Positions 7,852 to 15,949 of a stretch of DNA of 49,255 nt are shown piece after piece; within the stretch, counting starts at the first letter, position 1, and each line of letters opens with the position of its first letter. The notes below the pieces were generated by a model. The model was not told the origin of the DNA and did no database searches. It saw only the letters and a program-made list of their open reading frames with translations. The position numbers were made by a program, and so were the translations under genes. The stretch comes from Thermodesulfovibrionia bacterium (GTDB taxonomy: Bacteria > Nitrospirota > Thermodesulfovibrionia > UBA6902). The DNA lies in the NCBI GenBank assembly GCA_947259645.1, contig CAMYND010000017.1, forward strand, positions 1 through 49,255, written 5' to 3'.

Positions 7852-8808
7852 ATGGAGCATATGGATACGGTATACGATGTAATCATTATTGGAGGGGGTC
7901 CTGCCGGGCTTACAGCTGCGCAGTATGCTGCCCGCGCCAGATTAAAGACAATAGTGCTTGATAAATCTGCTTCCGCAGGGGCGCTGGCCTATTCGAATAA
8001 AATAGAAAACTATCCCGGGATTACTGAACCGTTGACCGGTTCGGAAATGCTCGATCTGTTCCGCGGTCAGGCCTGTTCTTTTGGTGCTGAATACGTGGAA
8101 ACGCAGGTGGTGGGCGTCAACTTTGATACTGAGATGAAAGAGGTATATGTATCTGACGGTGTGTATAAGGGAAAAACAGTTATTATAGCCACCGGATCAA
8201 TGGGCAGGAAAGCGGGCATTCCGGGTGAAGAAGAGTTTCTTGGCAAAGGGGTAAGCTACTGCGCGACCTGTGACGCGGCCTTTTTTAAAGACCTGACCGT
8301 CTCTGTAATTGGAGATTCGGAAGAGGCGGTCAAGGAAGCCGGTGTGCTGGCCCGGTTTGCAAAGACCGTTTATATTATTTCGCCGCTGAAAGAGACGACA
8401 TTTACCACCGATGATTTCTCCCTCCCCGCTGACAGGGTCCGCGTCATGACCAACAGCAGGGTTGTTTCGATTCATGGCTCTGATGTTGTCACACATATTA
8501 AGGTTAAAAATATGGAGAGCAAAGAAGAACAGGATATGGCCATGGACGGTGTGTTTGTCTATCTCGTCGGAAGCAGGCCTGTTGTTGATTTTTTGGGAGA
8601 ATCAATTTCATTACAAGAGAAAACATGCGTATTTACTCACAGATCAATGGAGACATCCATTCCGGGTATATTCGCGGCGGGAGATGTGACCTGCGGTGAA
8701 GTCAGGCAGGTTGTTGTTGCAGCATCATACGGCTGCATAGCGGCGCTCTCTGCAGAGAGATTTATCCATAACAGAAAACGGGCGAAATTTGACTGGTCCA
8801 AGTCCTAA
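7852..8808 (+). CDS. Thioredoxin-reductase-like flavoprotein without NADPH signature
   Basis: A 318-residue protein of the low-molecular-weight thioredoxin reductase fold. The FAD-binding motif is IIIGGGPAGLTAAQYA near the N-terminus. The redox-active disulfide is Cys137-Ala-Thr-Cys140. FAD contacts are also seen in the C-terminal IFAAGDVTCGEVRQV. The NADPH domain is altered: the usual GGGDSA reads VIGDSEEA, and the HRRxxFRA motif that grips the NADPH phosphate is replaced by SPLKETTFT. Known enzymes with such changes use ferredoxin (FFTR) or are diflavin forms, so an electron donor other than NADPH is likely. Two ATGs are possible, 7852 and 7861; the latter has GGAG just upstream. It follows hcp by 61 bases and overlaps the next gene. 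Confidence 0.88.
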   Translation: MEHMDTVYDVIIIGGGPAGLTAAQYAARARLKTIVLDKSASAGALAYSNKIENYPGITEPLTGSEMLDLFRGQACSFGAEYVETQVVGVNFDTEMKEVYVSDGVYKGKTVIIATGSMGRKAGIPGEEEFLGKGVSYCATCDAAFFKDLTVSVIGDSEEAVKEAGVLARFAKTVYIISPLKETTFTTDDFSLPADRVRVMTNSRVVSIHGSDVVTHIKVKNMESKEEQDMAMDGVFVYLVGSRPVVDFLGESISLQEKTCVFTHRSMETSIPGIFAAGDVTCGEVRQVVVAASYGCIAALSAERFIHNRKRAKFDWSKS

Positions 8809-9595
8809 AACAAAGCTCTTTCTATCCACTATTTCTTATCACTTATCAAGTAGAACCTCTGCTTTGAAACAGATCGTTATTATTTTGTTTATTGCTCTAT
8901 CAGCACATTTACCGACTGCAAGTGCTGCAAAAGAAGTACCGAAGGCTGAGTACACAGTAATAAAGGTCATTAACGGGGGAGATGTATCTGGGAAGGCGCT
9001 CTTTGCCGGACCGATTATTCCGAAGGATGAGATAGTGAAACTGACTTCAGAGAGGACGCTCTGCGGCGACACGCTGCCTGCCGGAAAATACATAATAAAT
9101 GAAAACCGGGAGATCAGGAATGTAATTATTTATATTGCAGATATCAGATCAGGCAAAGAGATTCCGCAGGATCCGGTCACGATCGATAATGTGATGTGTA
9201 AATTTGTGCCCCACACCAATGTATCGTTCCGCGGCAACGTTGTTATTAACCGCAATAGTGACCCCGTGCTCCATGGAGTTCACCCATACATAAGAGGCAA
9301 AAGTGTTTATAACATCGCTATCCCTGGCAAGGACCAGGAAGTGAGAAAGAAACTTGTGCGAACAGGGCTCATGGAATTCAGGTGCAGTCCCCACCCCTGG
9401 ATGCGGGCTTATATCTATGTGTTTAACCATCCCTATGCAGCAGTGACCAGCGAATCCGGTGATTTTTCCATCACAGACATACCTGCCGGTTCATATGAAA
9501 TCAGGGCCTGGCATGAGGCATTCGGCGAGATCACTTTAGGGAAAGTCGCCATTGTGGCCGGGGAACTGAAAAAGATTAATGCTGAGTTTAAATAA
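8789..9595 (+). CDS. Exported amicyanin-like copper protein with carboxypeptidase-regulatory-like tail
   Basis: The protein has an N-terminal hydrophobic signal segment (KQIVIILFIALSAHLPTASA), so it is exported. The body carries candidate type 1 copper ligands: His162/His165 in LHGVH, then Cys199-x2-His202-x2-Met205 in RCSPHPWM, the spacing seen in amicyanin. After this comes a beta-sandwich segment (TSESGDFSITDIPAGSYEIRAWHE), typical of carboxypeptidase regulatory-like domains. A periplasmic electron-transfer or copper-binding role is likely. The ATG at 8789 overlaps the previous gene by 20 bases and gives an unusually long N-region. A TTG at 8864 directly before the signal sequence is a plausible alternative start. 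Co-transcription with the reductase gene is likely. Confidence 0.75.
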   Translation: MTGPSPKTKLFLSTISYHLSSRTSALKQIVIILFIALSAHLPTASAAKEVPKAEYTVIKVINGGDVSGKALFAGPIIPKDEIVKLTSERTLCGDTLPAGKYIINENREIRNVIIYIADIRSGKEIPQDPVTIDNVMCKFVPHTNVSFRGNVVINRNSDPVLHGVHPYIRGKSVYNIAIPGKDQEVRKKLVRTGLMEFRCSPHPWMRAYIYVFNHPYAAVTSESGDFSITDIPAGSYEIRAWHEAFGEITLGKVAIVAGELKKINAEFK

Positions 9596-9633
9596 ATGAA
9601 TGGTGTCAGCGCTATTTTGCTTACTCTATCTCT

Positions 9634-9969
9634 ATGACAGAACCTGAATCTGCTCAATATGGCATTACGAAAGAAGAGTGTGATTCACTGTGCGCAAAAA
9701 AAGACAAACTGCGCAATTACTCTTTTGGAATAAGCTCGGCAGCAGGCATTCTTACGGGAACTATTTACGGTAATTATTTTTCAGAAGGGGTCTATCAGAC
9801 AGTTGTTTTTGTCCTTTTTTTCGGCTGTTTCCTGGGCAGTCTTTTTGGGGCCGCCTTCACGATCGCGCTCGTTAACATCTATACTCTTTTCCTCTATGCA
9901 TTTTCTCCAGGATTCAGAAGCTGCAGGCGGTATCTTTCTGCGAAATCAAAAAAGCAGGGGTCTGATTAA
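9634..9969 (+). CDS. Small membrane protein, two helices
   Basis: A 111-residue protein of unknown family. The N-terminal 30 residues are charged (ESAQYGITKEECDSLCAKKD). Two hydrophobic segments follow, about residues 32-52 (FGISSAAGILTGTIYGNYF) and 56-91 (VVFVLFFGCFLGSLFGAAF and on), then a basic tail. No motif indicates a function. It lies 38 bases after the copper protein gene, possibly in the same transcript. Confidence 0.6.
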   Translation: MTEPESAQYGITKEECDSLCAKKDKLRNYSFGISSAAGILTGTIYGNYFSEGVYQTVVFVLFFGCFLGSLFGAAFTIALVNIYTLFLYAFSPGFRSCRRYLSAKSKKQGSD

Positions 9970-10005
9970 TCAAACCCCTGCTATCACTGTTTATCCCGGC
10001 ACAAA

Positions 10006-10491
10006 CTAGGCTACCTGAGCGGCATATTCATCACAGAGGGACTCAATAAAGACTTGAAGTTCATCAGGTTTCAGGAGTTTGTCAGGCAAAGAAGCTCCAC
10101 GCGTACTTGCCAGGTCAATTTTCTTGATCAGCTCTAAAACACAGTGGTTCAGGAGTTTGTCAGGGAATGATTCCGGAGCGTTTTTAATAAGGATGCATTC
10201 GGTTGACCAGAGCTCATCTGTGGGAGGCAGTCCTTTGCCCTTGTACCCTCTAAGCGGCTTTGCTGATGTTCCATTTTCAAGAGCCAGGGCCATGATGTCA
10301 TATTGGATGAGTTGAAGCCCCCTGATTGCAGGGTTGGACATGGGGTTGTGCCGCCCTTTTGTGATCGGGGTAAAACGATCCACATTCACCCCCGAGCAAC
10401 AGATTAAATCCCCCGTTTCGCTGTCCTCATCCGGTTTAATCACAAAATAGAGGAAATTATTGATATATTCGTGTGATAACTGTTTTTTCAT
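10006..10491 (-). CDS. Conserved-looking soluble protein, unknown
   Basis: A 161-residue protein with no signal peptide or membrane helix. The ribosome site is clear: GGAGGTG five bases before the ATG. Recognisable blocks are YFVIKPDEDSETGDLICCSG, a central GYKGKGLPPTDELW, and a C-terminal pair of related segments beginning PDKLLNHCVLELI and PDKLLKPDELQVFI. The pair is reflected in the DNA as a 17-base direct repeat, TTCAGGAGTTTGTCAGG at 10070-10086 and 10148-10164. I do not recognise the family. It is convergent with the preceding gene, separated by 36 bases. Confidence 0.65.
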   Translation of the reverse strand: MKKQLSHEYINNFLYFVIKPDEDSETGDLICCSGVNVDRFTPITKGRHNPMSNPAIRGLQLIQYDIMALALENGTSAKPLRGYKGKGLPPTDELWSTECILIKNAPESFPDKLLNHCVLELIKKIDLASTRGASLPDKLLKPDELQVFIESLCDEYAAQVA

Positions 10492-10754
10492 CTTTTCACC
10501 TCCATGATTTATTTAAAATTGCCGTTTTGCTGCAACGTATCTATAATCCTGAAAAAAAAGGGTACTCACTGTTGTCATTGAACAGGGTGAAACATAAGTA
10601 TTCGAAATAAAAAGGAATTAATCAATTGGTACCCTCTTTCTTTTTCATTACTATTGCTTCTATATGAAGAATACGTTCTAAAGGAGAATAATTCCATGAC
10701 TTAGATCATATGAGATATTCAAGGAGAGAATTACCTTCCTTAAGCAAGTTCTGG

Positions 10755-11309
10755 TCAGGCTGTTAATCTTCGGACAATTTTCTTGAGGATCATTACCACC
10801 AGGGTCAACACAACGACCGCGGTGAGGAGCGGCAGAAGCATGGCAAGGGCGGTAAGGGCGAGAGCTATAAACGTTTCCAGTGATGTAAAGGCGAAATTCC
10901 CCATGCCAGCCGTGACCGCTGTTGATGTTCCCCGGATCAGGGTGGTTGTCCCCTGAAACAGGCCGGCAGTTCCCCCTCCCGCAATGATGGCGAGTGTCCA
11001 CTTAAGGAGCGGACTCATCTCTGTTGCAAATGATGCCATTACAATTGTTCCTGCTGCCACAGCAGCAGGTGCTGCGATGGTATCGAGAAGGTTGTCGACC
11101 AGGGGGATGTAGTACGCAGCAATCTCCGCTGCGGTTGCGACCGCAAAAACGATAAGCGCTTCAGGCGTGCCAATCCACTGCATGCCTTCTGAAAGAGATA
11201 AATGTCCCTGAGACGCGGCGATGCTCATTCCGAGGAGGGGGACAAATACGCGGTACCCGCATGCAGCACTGAGTCCTATGCCAATTGGGATGCTGAAAAA
11301 GAGGTCCAT
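10755..11309 (-). CDS. DUF4126 family membrane protein
   Basis: A 184-residue integral membrane protein with about five hydrophobic segments. The family pattern is clear: an N-terminal GIGLSAACGYRVFVPLLGMS, then PEALIVFAVATAAEIAAYYI, PLVDNLLDTIAAPAAVAAGT, and a glycine-rich GGGTAGLFQGTTTLIRGTST. The C-terminus is a long hydrophobic helix ending in a basic KKIVRR. The biochemical function of the family is unknown. No obvious ribosome site precedes the ATG. It appears to be a single-gene unit. Confidence 0.85.
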   Translation of the reverse strand: MDLFFSIPIGIGLSAACGYRVFVPLLGMSIAASQGHLSLSEGMQWIGTPEALIVFAVATAAEIAAYYIPLVDNLLDTIAAPAAVAAGTIVMASFATEMSPLLKWTLAIIAGGGTAGLFQGTTTLIRGTSTAVTAGMGNFAFTSLETFIALALTALAMLLPLLTAVVVLTLVVMILKKIVRRLTA

Positions 11310-11490
11310 ATAACCGGTTACGTTCCTTTCTGCATTATATCACAGGCCTGACCAGGTTCTGTTTATCCGGTTTATCAAAGCCCGGCAGGGAACGAAAGCT
11401 GATAATTGTGATTGAAGTCACTTCTTAACCGGAATTAATCAGAAATAATAAAACAAGAAGGTTATTCCAAGAAAGGTTAGAGAGGGCACG

Positions 11491-11877
11491 ATGACAAAGA
11501 GTAAAGCGATTATCAGATTCAAAGACAAAACCATGATGAAAGGAACAGTAAGCCGGTTTTCACCCTTTTATAAACACTTTCGTTTTGAGATGCTCAACGG
11601 CGATGTCGTATCTGTTGATATGGACAAGATCAAGGCGATGTTTTTCGTAAAAAGTTTCGATGGAAACAGGAGCTACAGGTACAGCTATAACGATGAAATT
11701 CCTGGTGCCGGTGAGAAATACTTTGTAAAATTCGATGACGGCGAAGAGATGGTGGGATATACAACGCAGTTAGATTACAGCGCCCATGGTTTTTATATGA
11801 CCCCGGCCGATGTTCAGGGGAACAATACCTATGTATTTGCTTCGCGGTCAGCTATCGAGAGCATGTCTTTTGTATGA
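11491..11877 (+). CDS. Small protein of two repeated beta-rich modules (DUF6982-like)
   Basis: A 128-residue soluble protein. The first half begins IRFKDKTMMKGTVSRFSP and continues FRFEMLNGDVVSVDMDKIKA. The second half repeats the pattern with FVKFDDGEEMVGYTTQLDY, then GFYMTPAD and AIESMSFV. Each module has the layout 'F-x-D-G/K-x-x-x-x-G ... polar strand ... hydrophobic helix or strand', similar to small PilZ-adjacent domains such as DUF6982. Internal duplication is the main thing that can be seen; no enzyme motif is present. The function is unknown. Confidence 0.6.
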   Translation: MTKSKAIIRFKDKTMMKGTVSRFSPFYKHFRFEMLNGDVVSVDMDKIKAMFFVKSFDGNRSYRYSYNDEIPGAGEKYFVKFDDGEEMVGYTTQLDYSAHGFYMTPADVQGNNTYVFASRSAIESMSFV

Positions 11878-12014
11878 TCGTTTCTGATCAGCCATACTCT
11901 CTGTGCCTGACGCCATTTCATTGTCCGGGCAAAAACTCTTTTATTCTCTCAACCCCGGTTTTTAGCATGGCAATATCCTGTGTATATGCAAATTTCATGA
12001 ACTTCCCGGTCCGC

Positions 12015-14030
12015 CTATTTAAATTTCGCCATGAAGCCTTCATAGAGGCTCTTTACATACTCTTTATCTTTTTCCGGGTCTGCTTCTTCGAACCTGTCCA
12101 GAGTTTTTGAGACACCATCGGGGATTTCCGCTAAAAACTGTGAAGGCAGGGAAGGTGTTTCCTTACCGTATTTTACCCGGTGTTCCGTGTACGTGATGAA
12201 AAGCTCTTTCATTGCCCTGGTGATGCCGACATAGAAGAGCCGTCTCTCTTCTTCAAGACCTTCATCCGTATCAGCTGATTTCTTATGAGGCAGGATGCCG
12301 TCCTCTGCAGCAGCAATAAATACAACCGGAAATTCCAGCCCCTTTGCAGAATGGAACGATATCAGTGTTACACCGTATCCGGCCTGCTCCTGCTTTTCCT
12401 CGACCAGGTCTGTGAGGGCCATTGTCTCGAGGAACCCGGAAAGGGACGGGCTGCGATCCACTGACTCATAGTGTTTTACTGACTCAATAAAGCCGTCCAG
12501 GTTCTCAATTCGCCTGTAGGCTGAATCGGGAGTCTTGTAGAGCGCTATGAGGTAATCCCTGAAGTTGATTTCATCTATGAGCTCCTTGAGCGTGTCCCCC
12601 ATATTCTTGCCGCTGCTGAAACGTTCCTGATAACGGCAGATAAGCGCATAAAAGTCTTCAGCTGACCCGGCAGCACCAGGTTTCAGTTTATTGTTATTCG
12701 ATGCTTTGCCAAAGGCCTCAAACATATCCATGGAGTTGGCTCGGGCATAATCCCCAATTGAGGCAAGGGCTGAAGGGCCAAGACCTCGTTTGGGAGCAGT
12801 AACCGCGCGGAGAAGACTGAGATTGTCTGAGGGGTTCGCGATGATCTTGAGGTATGCTGCAAGGTCTTTTATCTCTTTGCGTTCAAAGTAGCTTGTGCCG
12901 CCCACCACGGTATAGGGTGTCTTCTGCATTCGAAGGGCTTCCTCAAAGGGCCTTGAAAGAAGGTTTGCCCTGTATATGATGGCGATGCTCTCTGCAGGTA
13001 CCTGCTTTTCTTCGATGAGCGAGCTGATTCTGCCCGCGACCCAGTCTGCCTCATCTTCTGTGTTTCCTGCCTTGAAGATGTTGACTTTGGGCCCTGCTCC
13101 CCTGTCTGTCCAGAGGGACTTTTCCATCCGTCTGCTGTTGTTCTGTATGACGCCATTTGCTGCGTTAAGTATATTGTCAAATGAGCGGTAGTTCTGTTCA
13201 AGACGTATCGTTACTGTGCCGTTATAGTCCTTTTCAAAGTCAAGGATATTACTGATGTCCGCTCCTCTCCAGCCGTATATGGACTGGTCATCATCTCCAA
13301 CCACACAGAGGTTTTTTCGTTTCCCTGCCAGGAACTTTATAAAGTCATACTGAATACGGTTTGTGTCCTGATACTCATCAACCATGATATATTTGAACTG
13401 CTCCCTGTATTTTTCGAGCACATCGGCATGGTCCCTGAACAGTTTAAGCGTCAGCACCATGAGATCATCAAAGTCGAGGGCGTTCATCGACCTGAGCGCT
13501 TCACGGTAACGGGGATAAAGAAGCGCGGAAGCTTCCTCAACCGGATCTTCGTCCGCGTCTTTGTTGTCCGGTGCAAACCCGTTTTTTGTCATGCTGATCT
13601 TTTCAAGGACCGCCTCGGGTTTGAAGCTCCGGTCATAAAACTTGATGTCTGACATGATGGTTCTCAGGAGGGAGACCTGCTCCGAGGTGTCATAGATAGT
13701 GAAGTCCTTCCTGTAGCCGAGGACCTCGATTTCATGTCTGAGGATCCTCAGGCAGAGTGCGTGGAATGTTGAAATAACCGGTTTACTTTTACCTTTTTTC
13801 ACGATCTTTGATACCCGTCCCCTCATTTCACGGGCAGCTTTATTGGTAAAAGTAACGGCAAGAATCGAGTCGGCAGGAATGCCTGAGTGTATCAGGTATG
13901 CAGTTCTCATGGTTATTACCCTGGTCTTGCCTGATCCTGCTCCGGCGAGAATGAGAAGTGGACCGTCTGTATGCATGACAGCCTCTTTCTGGCGGGGATT
14001 GAGACGTGACAACTCTTTATATATATCCAC
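12015..14030 (-). CDS. Rep/UvrD-type superfamily 1 DNA helicase
   Basis: A 671-residue ATP-dependent 3'-5' DNA helicase. All core motifs are present: NPRQKEAV, Walker A AGAGSGKTRVIT, TFTNKAAREM, the DEAD-like VDEYQDTNRIQ, VVGDDDQSIYGWRGAD, LEQNYRS, FHSAKGLEFPVVF and RRLFYVGITRA. The length (Rep about 673, UvrD/PcrA about 720-740) and the C-terminal ending fit Rep slightly better than UvrD. Such helicases clear proteins from DNA, restart forks or act in repair. The start is GTG with no strong ribosome site. It is not linked to other repair genes here. Confidence 0.93.
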   Translation of the reverse strand: MDIYKELSRLNPRQKEAVMHTDGPLLILAGAGSGKTRVITMRTAYLIHSGIPADSILAVTFTNKAAREMRGRVSKIVKKGKSKPVISTFHALCLRILRHEIEVLGYRKDFTIYDTSEQVSLLRTIMSDIKFYDRSFKPEAVLEKISMTKNGFAPDNKDADEDPVEEASALLYPRYREALRSMNALDFDDLMVLTLKLFRDHADVLEKYREQFKYIMVDEYQDTNRIQYDFIKFLAGKRKNLCVVGDDDQSIYGWRGADISNILDFEKDYNGTVTIRLEQNYRSFDNILNAANGVIQNNSRRMEKSLWTDRGAGPKVNIFKAGNTEDEADWVAGRISSLIEEKQVPAESIAIIYRANLLSRPFEEALRMQKTPYTVVGGTSYFERKEIKDLAAYLKIIANPSDNLSLLRAVTAPKRGLGPSALASIGDYARANSMDMFEAFGKASNNNKLKPGAAGSAEDFYALICRYQERFSSGKNMGDTLKELIDEINFRDYLIALYKTPDSAYRRIENLDGFIESVKHYESVDRSPSLSGFLETMALTDLVEEKQEQAGYGVTLISFHSAKGLEFPVVFIAAAEDGILPHKKSADTDEGLEEERRLFYVGITRAMKELFITYTEHRVKYGKETPSLPSQFLAEIPDGVSKTLDRFEEADPEKDKEYVKSLYEGFMAKFK

Positions 14031-14269
14031 GACGACTTACAGATCCCTTCAAGTACATCAGATTCAGTATGGTAAAGCTTTCCGGGGCACGGTCCTCGTG
14101 CCCGGCAACGGGCACAGACAGATTGTTCCATTAATTCTCTTCAAAAAGCGGCAGAAAAGCCGGAGAAGATATCAGGACTATCTATATTAAAGGTTGAGGC
14201 TTAATAAGGCAATGCAGGGGACAGCTCTCCATAAAAGAAGTATGTATATGATCTTGATTCAGGAGATAC

Positions 14270-14893
14270 TCATTCCTCATCTTCAAGTTCGACCCGGTAT
14301 TTATTGTAATTAATACAGGCATGTTCGATCTGTGAACGGTCTTCCTGAGCTTTTCTGATGAGGCTGAGAACTTTTTCCACTGACGTGAGATGAAAGATGT
14401 TGTTCATGTCAGCACTGTCAAACAGTTTGCGTGCCAGTACTTCATCCCTGAGCCACTGCACAAGACCGGCCCACATATCTCCATAGAGGATAATCGGTAT
14501 GTCACAGGTATGTTTCACCTGTATGAGCTGCCATGAATAAAAGAGCTCAAGGAGTGTGCCGATACCTCCGGTGGCAACAACAACAGCATCGGACAATGAC
14601 ATAAAGGCATCCAGCCTGCCGCTGAAGCGGTCAAACTCTTTTTTGATGTCCAGGTATTTGTTTGCTTCCTGCTCATGAGCAAGCGTAATATTCAGCCCAA
14701 AAGAGTGAGCATCTGAGTCAACACTTTTATGGCCCTCATTGGCTGCGAGCATCAGGCCGGGGCCGCCGCCCGTAACAACATCAAATCCTGACTCAGCTAA
14801 CCCTTTCGCGATGAGATAGACGTTATTGTATTCTTCATCTCCTTTTTTGAGACGCGCAGAACCGAAAATAGTAACCCGATAATGTAGATCCAT
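14270..14893 (-). CDS. LOG family (TIGR00730-like) Rossmann protein
   Basis: A 207-residue protein of the lysine-decarboxylase-like LOG family. Seen: [18 protein letters not shown] at the start, [16 protein letters not shown] in the nucleotide-binding site, and [17 protein letters not shown]. The last corresponds to the family's PGGxGTxxE motif, with Thr in place of Pro. Proteins of this family release the base from nucleotide 5'-monophosphates, for example cytokinin ribotides; many bacterial members have unknown substrates. GAGGGA precedes the ATG at good spacing. The Pro-to-Thr change may not affect activity, since the Gly-Gly-x-Gly-Thr and Glu are kept. A single gene. Confidence 0.85.
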   Translation of the reverse strand: MDLHYRVTIFGSARLKKGDEEYNNVYLIAKGLAESGFDVVTGGGPGLMLAANEGHKSVDSDAHSFGLNITLAHEQEANKYLDIKKEFDRFSGRLDAFMSLSDAVVVATGGIGTLLELFYSWQLIQVKHTCDIPIILYGDMWAGLVQWLRDEVLARKLFDSADMNNIFHLTSVEKVLSLIRKAQEDRSQIEHACINYNKYRVELEDEE

Positions 14894-15162
14894 ATCTTCC
14901 CTCTTTCATTAAATTTACTATGCATGCACCACTGAATATGAGTGCCGGGTTAAACCGGGAGTTTGTATGCAGGCAAACCCCTTGCGTATAGTATAAACTG
15001 TTATTCCCGGAGTATAACAGTAAATTCTTTTAACTAAACAAAACCGTATAATATTACGGAATTTTATAGGGTTCTGCATTCAATCTTATTGAGTAACGCT
15101 GTTTGAAGGATTAATGCAAGATACAAGACCTGACTGCACGAATAGTAGATCCCCCCCCCTTT

Positions 15163-15684
15163 TTACTTGTTCCAGTGTCTTCTCTTGAACTCCCAGGGAG
15201 GCAGAGGATTTGAGTCCTGCCAGAGACCCAGTCCCTGGGACCGTGCCTTATTTTCAGCGGAAATATATTCAGAGGCATAGGGGCTTTTGAGATGTTTTCT
15301 GTAGGCCCAGGCATATCCCCTCTTTACCATTTCCAGGTTTACATCCATCCCCTCTTTCGTGATAATGCAGACGTCCCGGCCGTGCGTCTTTTCTCCGGTA
15401 GTCACAATCTCAACATCCTGTCCATGCACAAGGCGTTTCAGTTCCTGGCCGGCCTTTGAGGAGTAGGGTTGTCCTTTCCTGTTCTTCCGGGGGTTTTCCG
15501 GCGAATCGATTCCGTAGAGCCTGCAGGTCATCTTTTTCTTTAGTTTATCAACTTCAATGATAACCGTATCACCATCAGTGACGCGAATTACCTCACCCTG
15601 CAGAGGTTCCTGGGATGAACACGATACCGCAAAAAAGAGAAGCATGGATAGCAATGGTGCGGACAAAAAAGCTGACTTGATCAT
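15163..15684 (-). CDS. Staphylococcal-nuclease-like lipoprotein
   Basis: A 173-residue protein with a lipoprotein signal: hydrophobic LLSMLLFFAVS followed by Cys22 in the lipobox. The SNase domain spans about residues 28-160: GEVIRVTDGDTVIIEV, CRLYGIDSPENPRKN, KTHGRDVCII and RGYAWAYRKH. The arginines in CRLYGIDSPE and GRDVC match the catalytic arginines of the family. It should be anchored to the outer membrane or periplasmic face and cut nucleic acids with calcium. A run of nine C residues lies just 3' of its stop codon. A single gene. Confidence 0.88.
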   Translation of the reverse strand: MIKSAFLSAPLLSMLLFFAVSCSSQEPLQGEVIRVTDGDTVIIEVDKLKKKMTCRLYGIDSPENPRKNRKGQPYSSKAGQELKRLVHGQDVEIVTTGEKTHGRDVCIITKEGMDVNLEMVKRGYAWAYRKHLKSPYASEYISAENKARSQGLGLWQDSNPLPPWEFKRRHWNK

Positions 15685-15949
15685 AATAGTGTAACGTCTC
15701 CCCTGTTCGCGATGCGTAAATTAAGTTGATTATCGTAGTGTAATGGTTCCCCTCTGTAATGAGCAACTTGTATTGTTGTTTCCCCATGAATAGAAAGGTC
15801 ACCTGTTATCATGGCATTGCCTGACTGTCTTCGTCTATTCGTGTTTTCTGAACATATTTCTTGCTGGTGTTGTTCATGAGCTTAGAAAAAGATTATAATT
15901 CTTAATTAGATCTATGGGTTCATAAAACATCTAAAAACCGGAGCGTGTT

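Noticed and set aside
15151-15159. A run of nine C residues after the SNase gene as a phase-variation tract
   Set aside because: It lies 3' of the stop codon and in no promoter position I can define, so a switching role is not supported.
15685-15800. Imperfect direct repeat TAGTGTAA...CCCCT upstream of the SNase gene
   Set aside because: Two diverged copies about 50 bases apart; too many mismatches to call operators.
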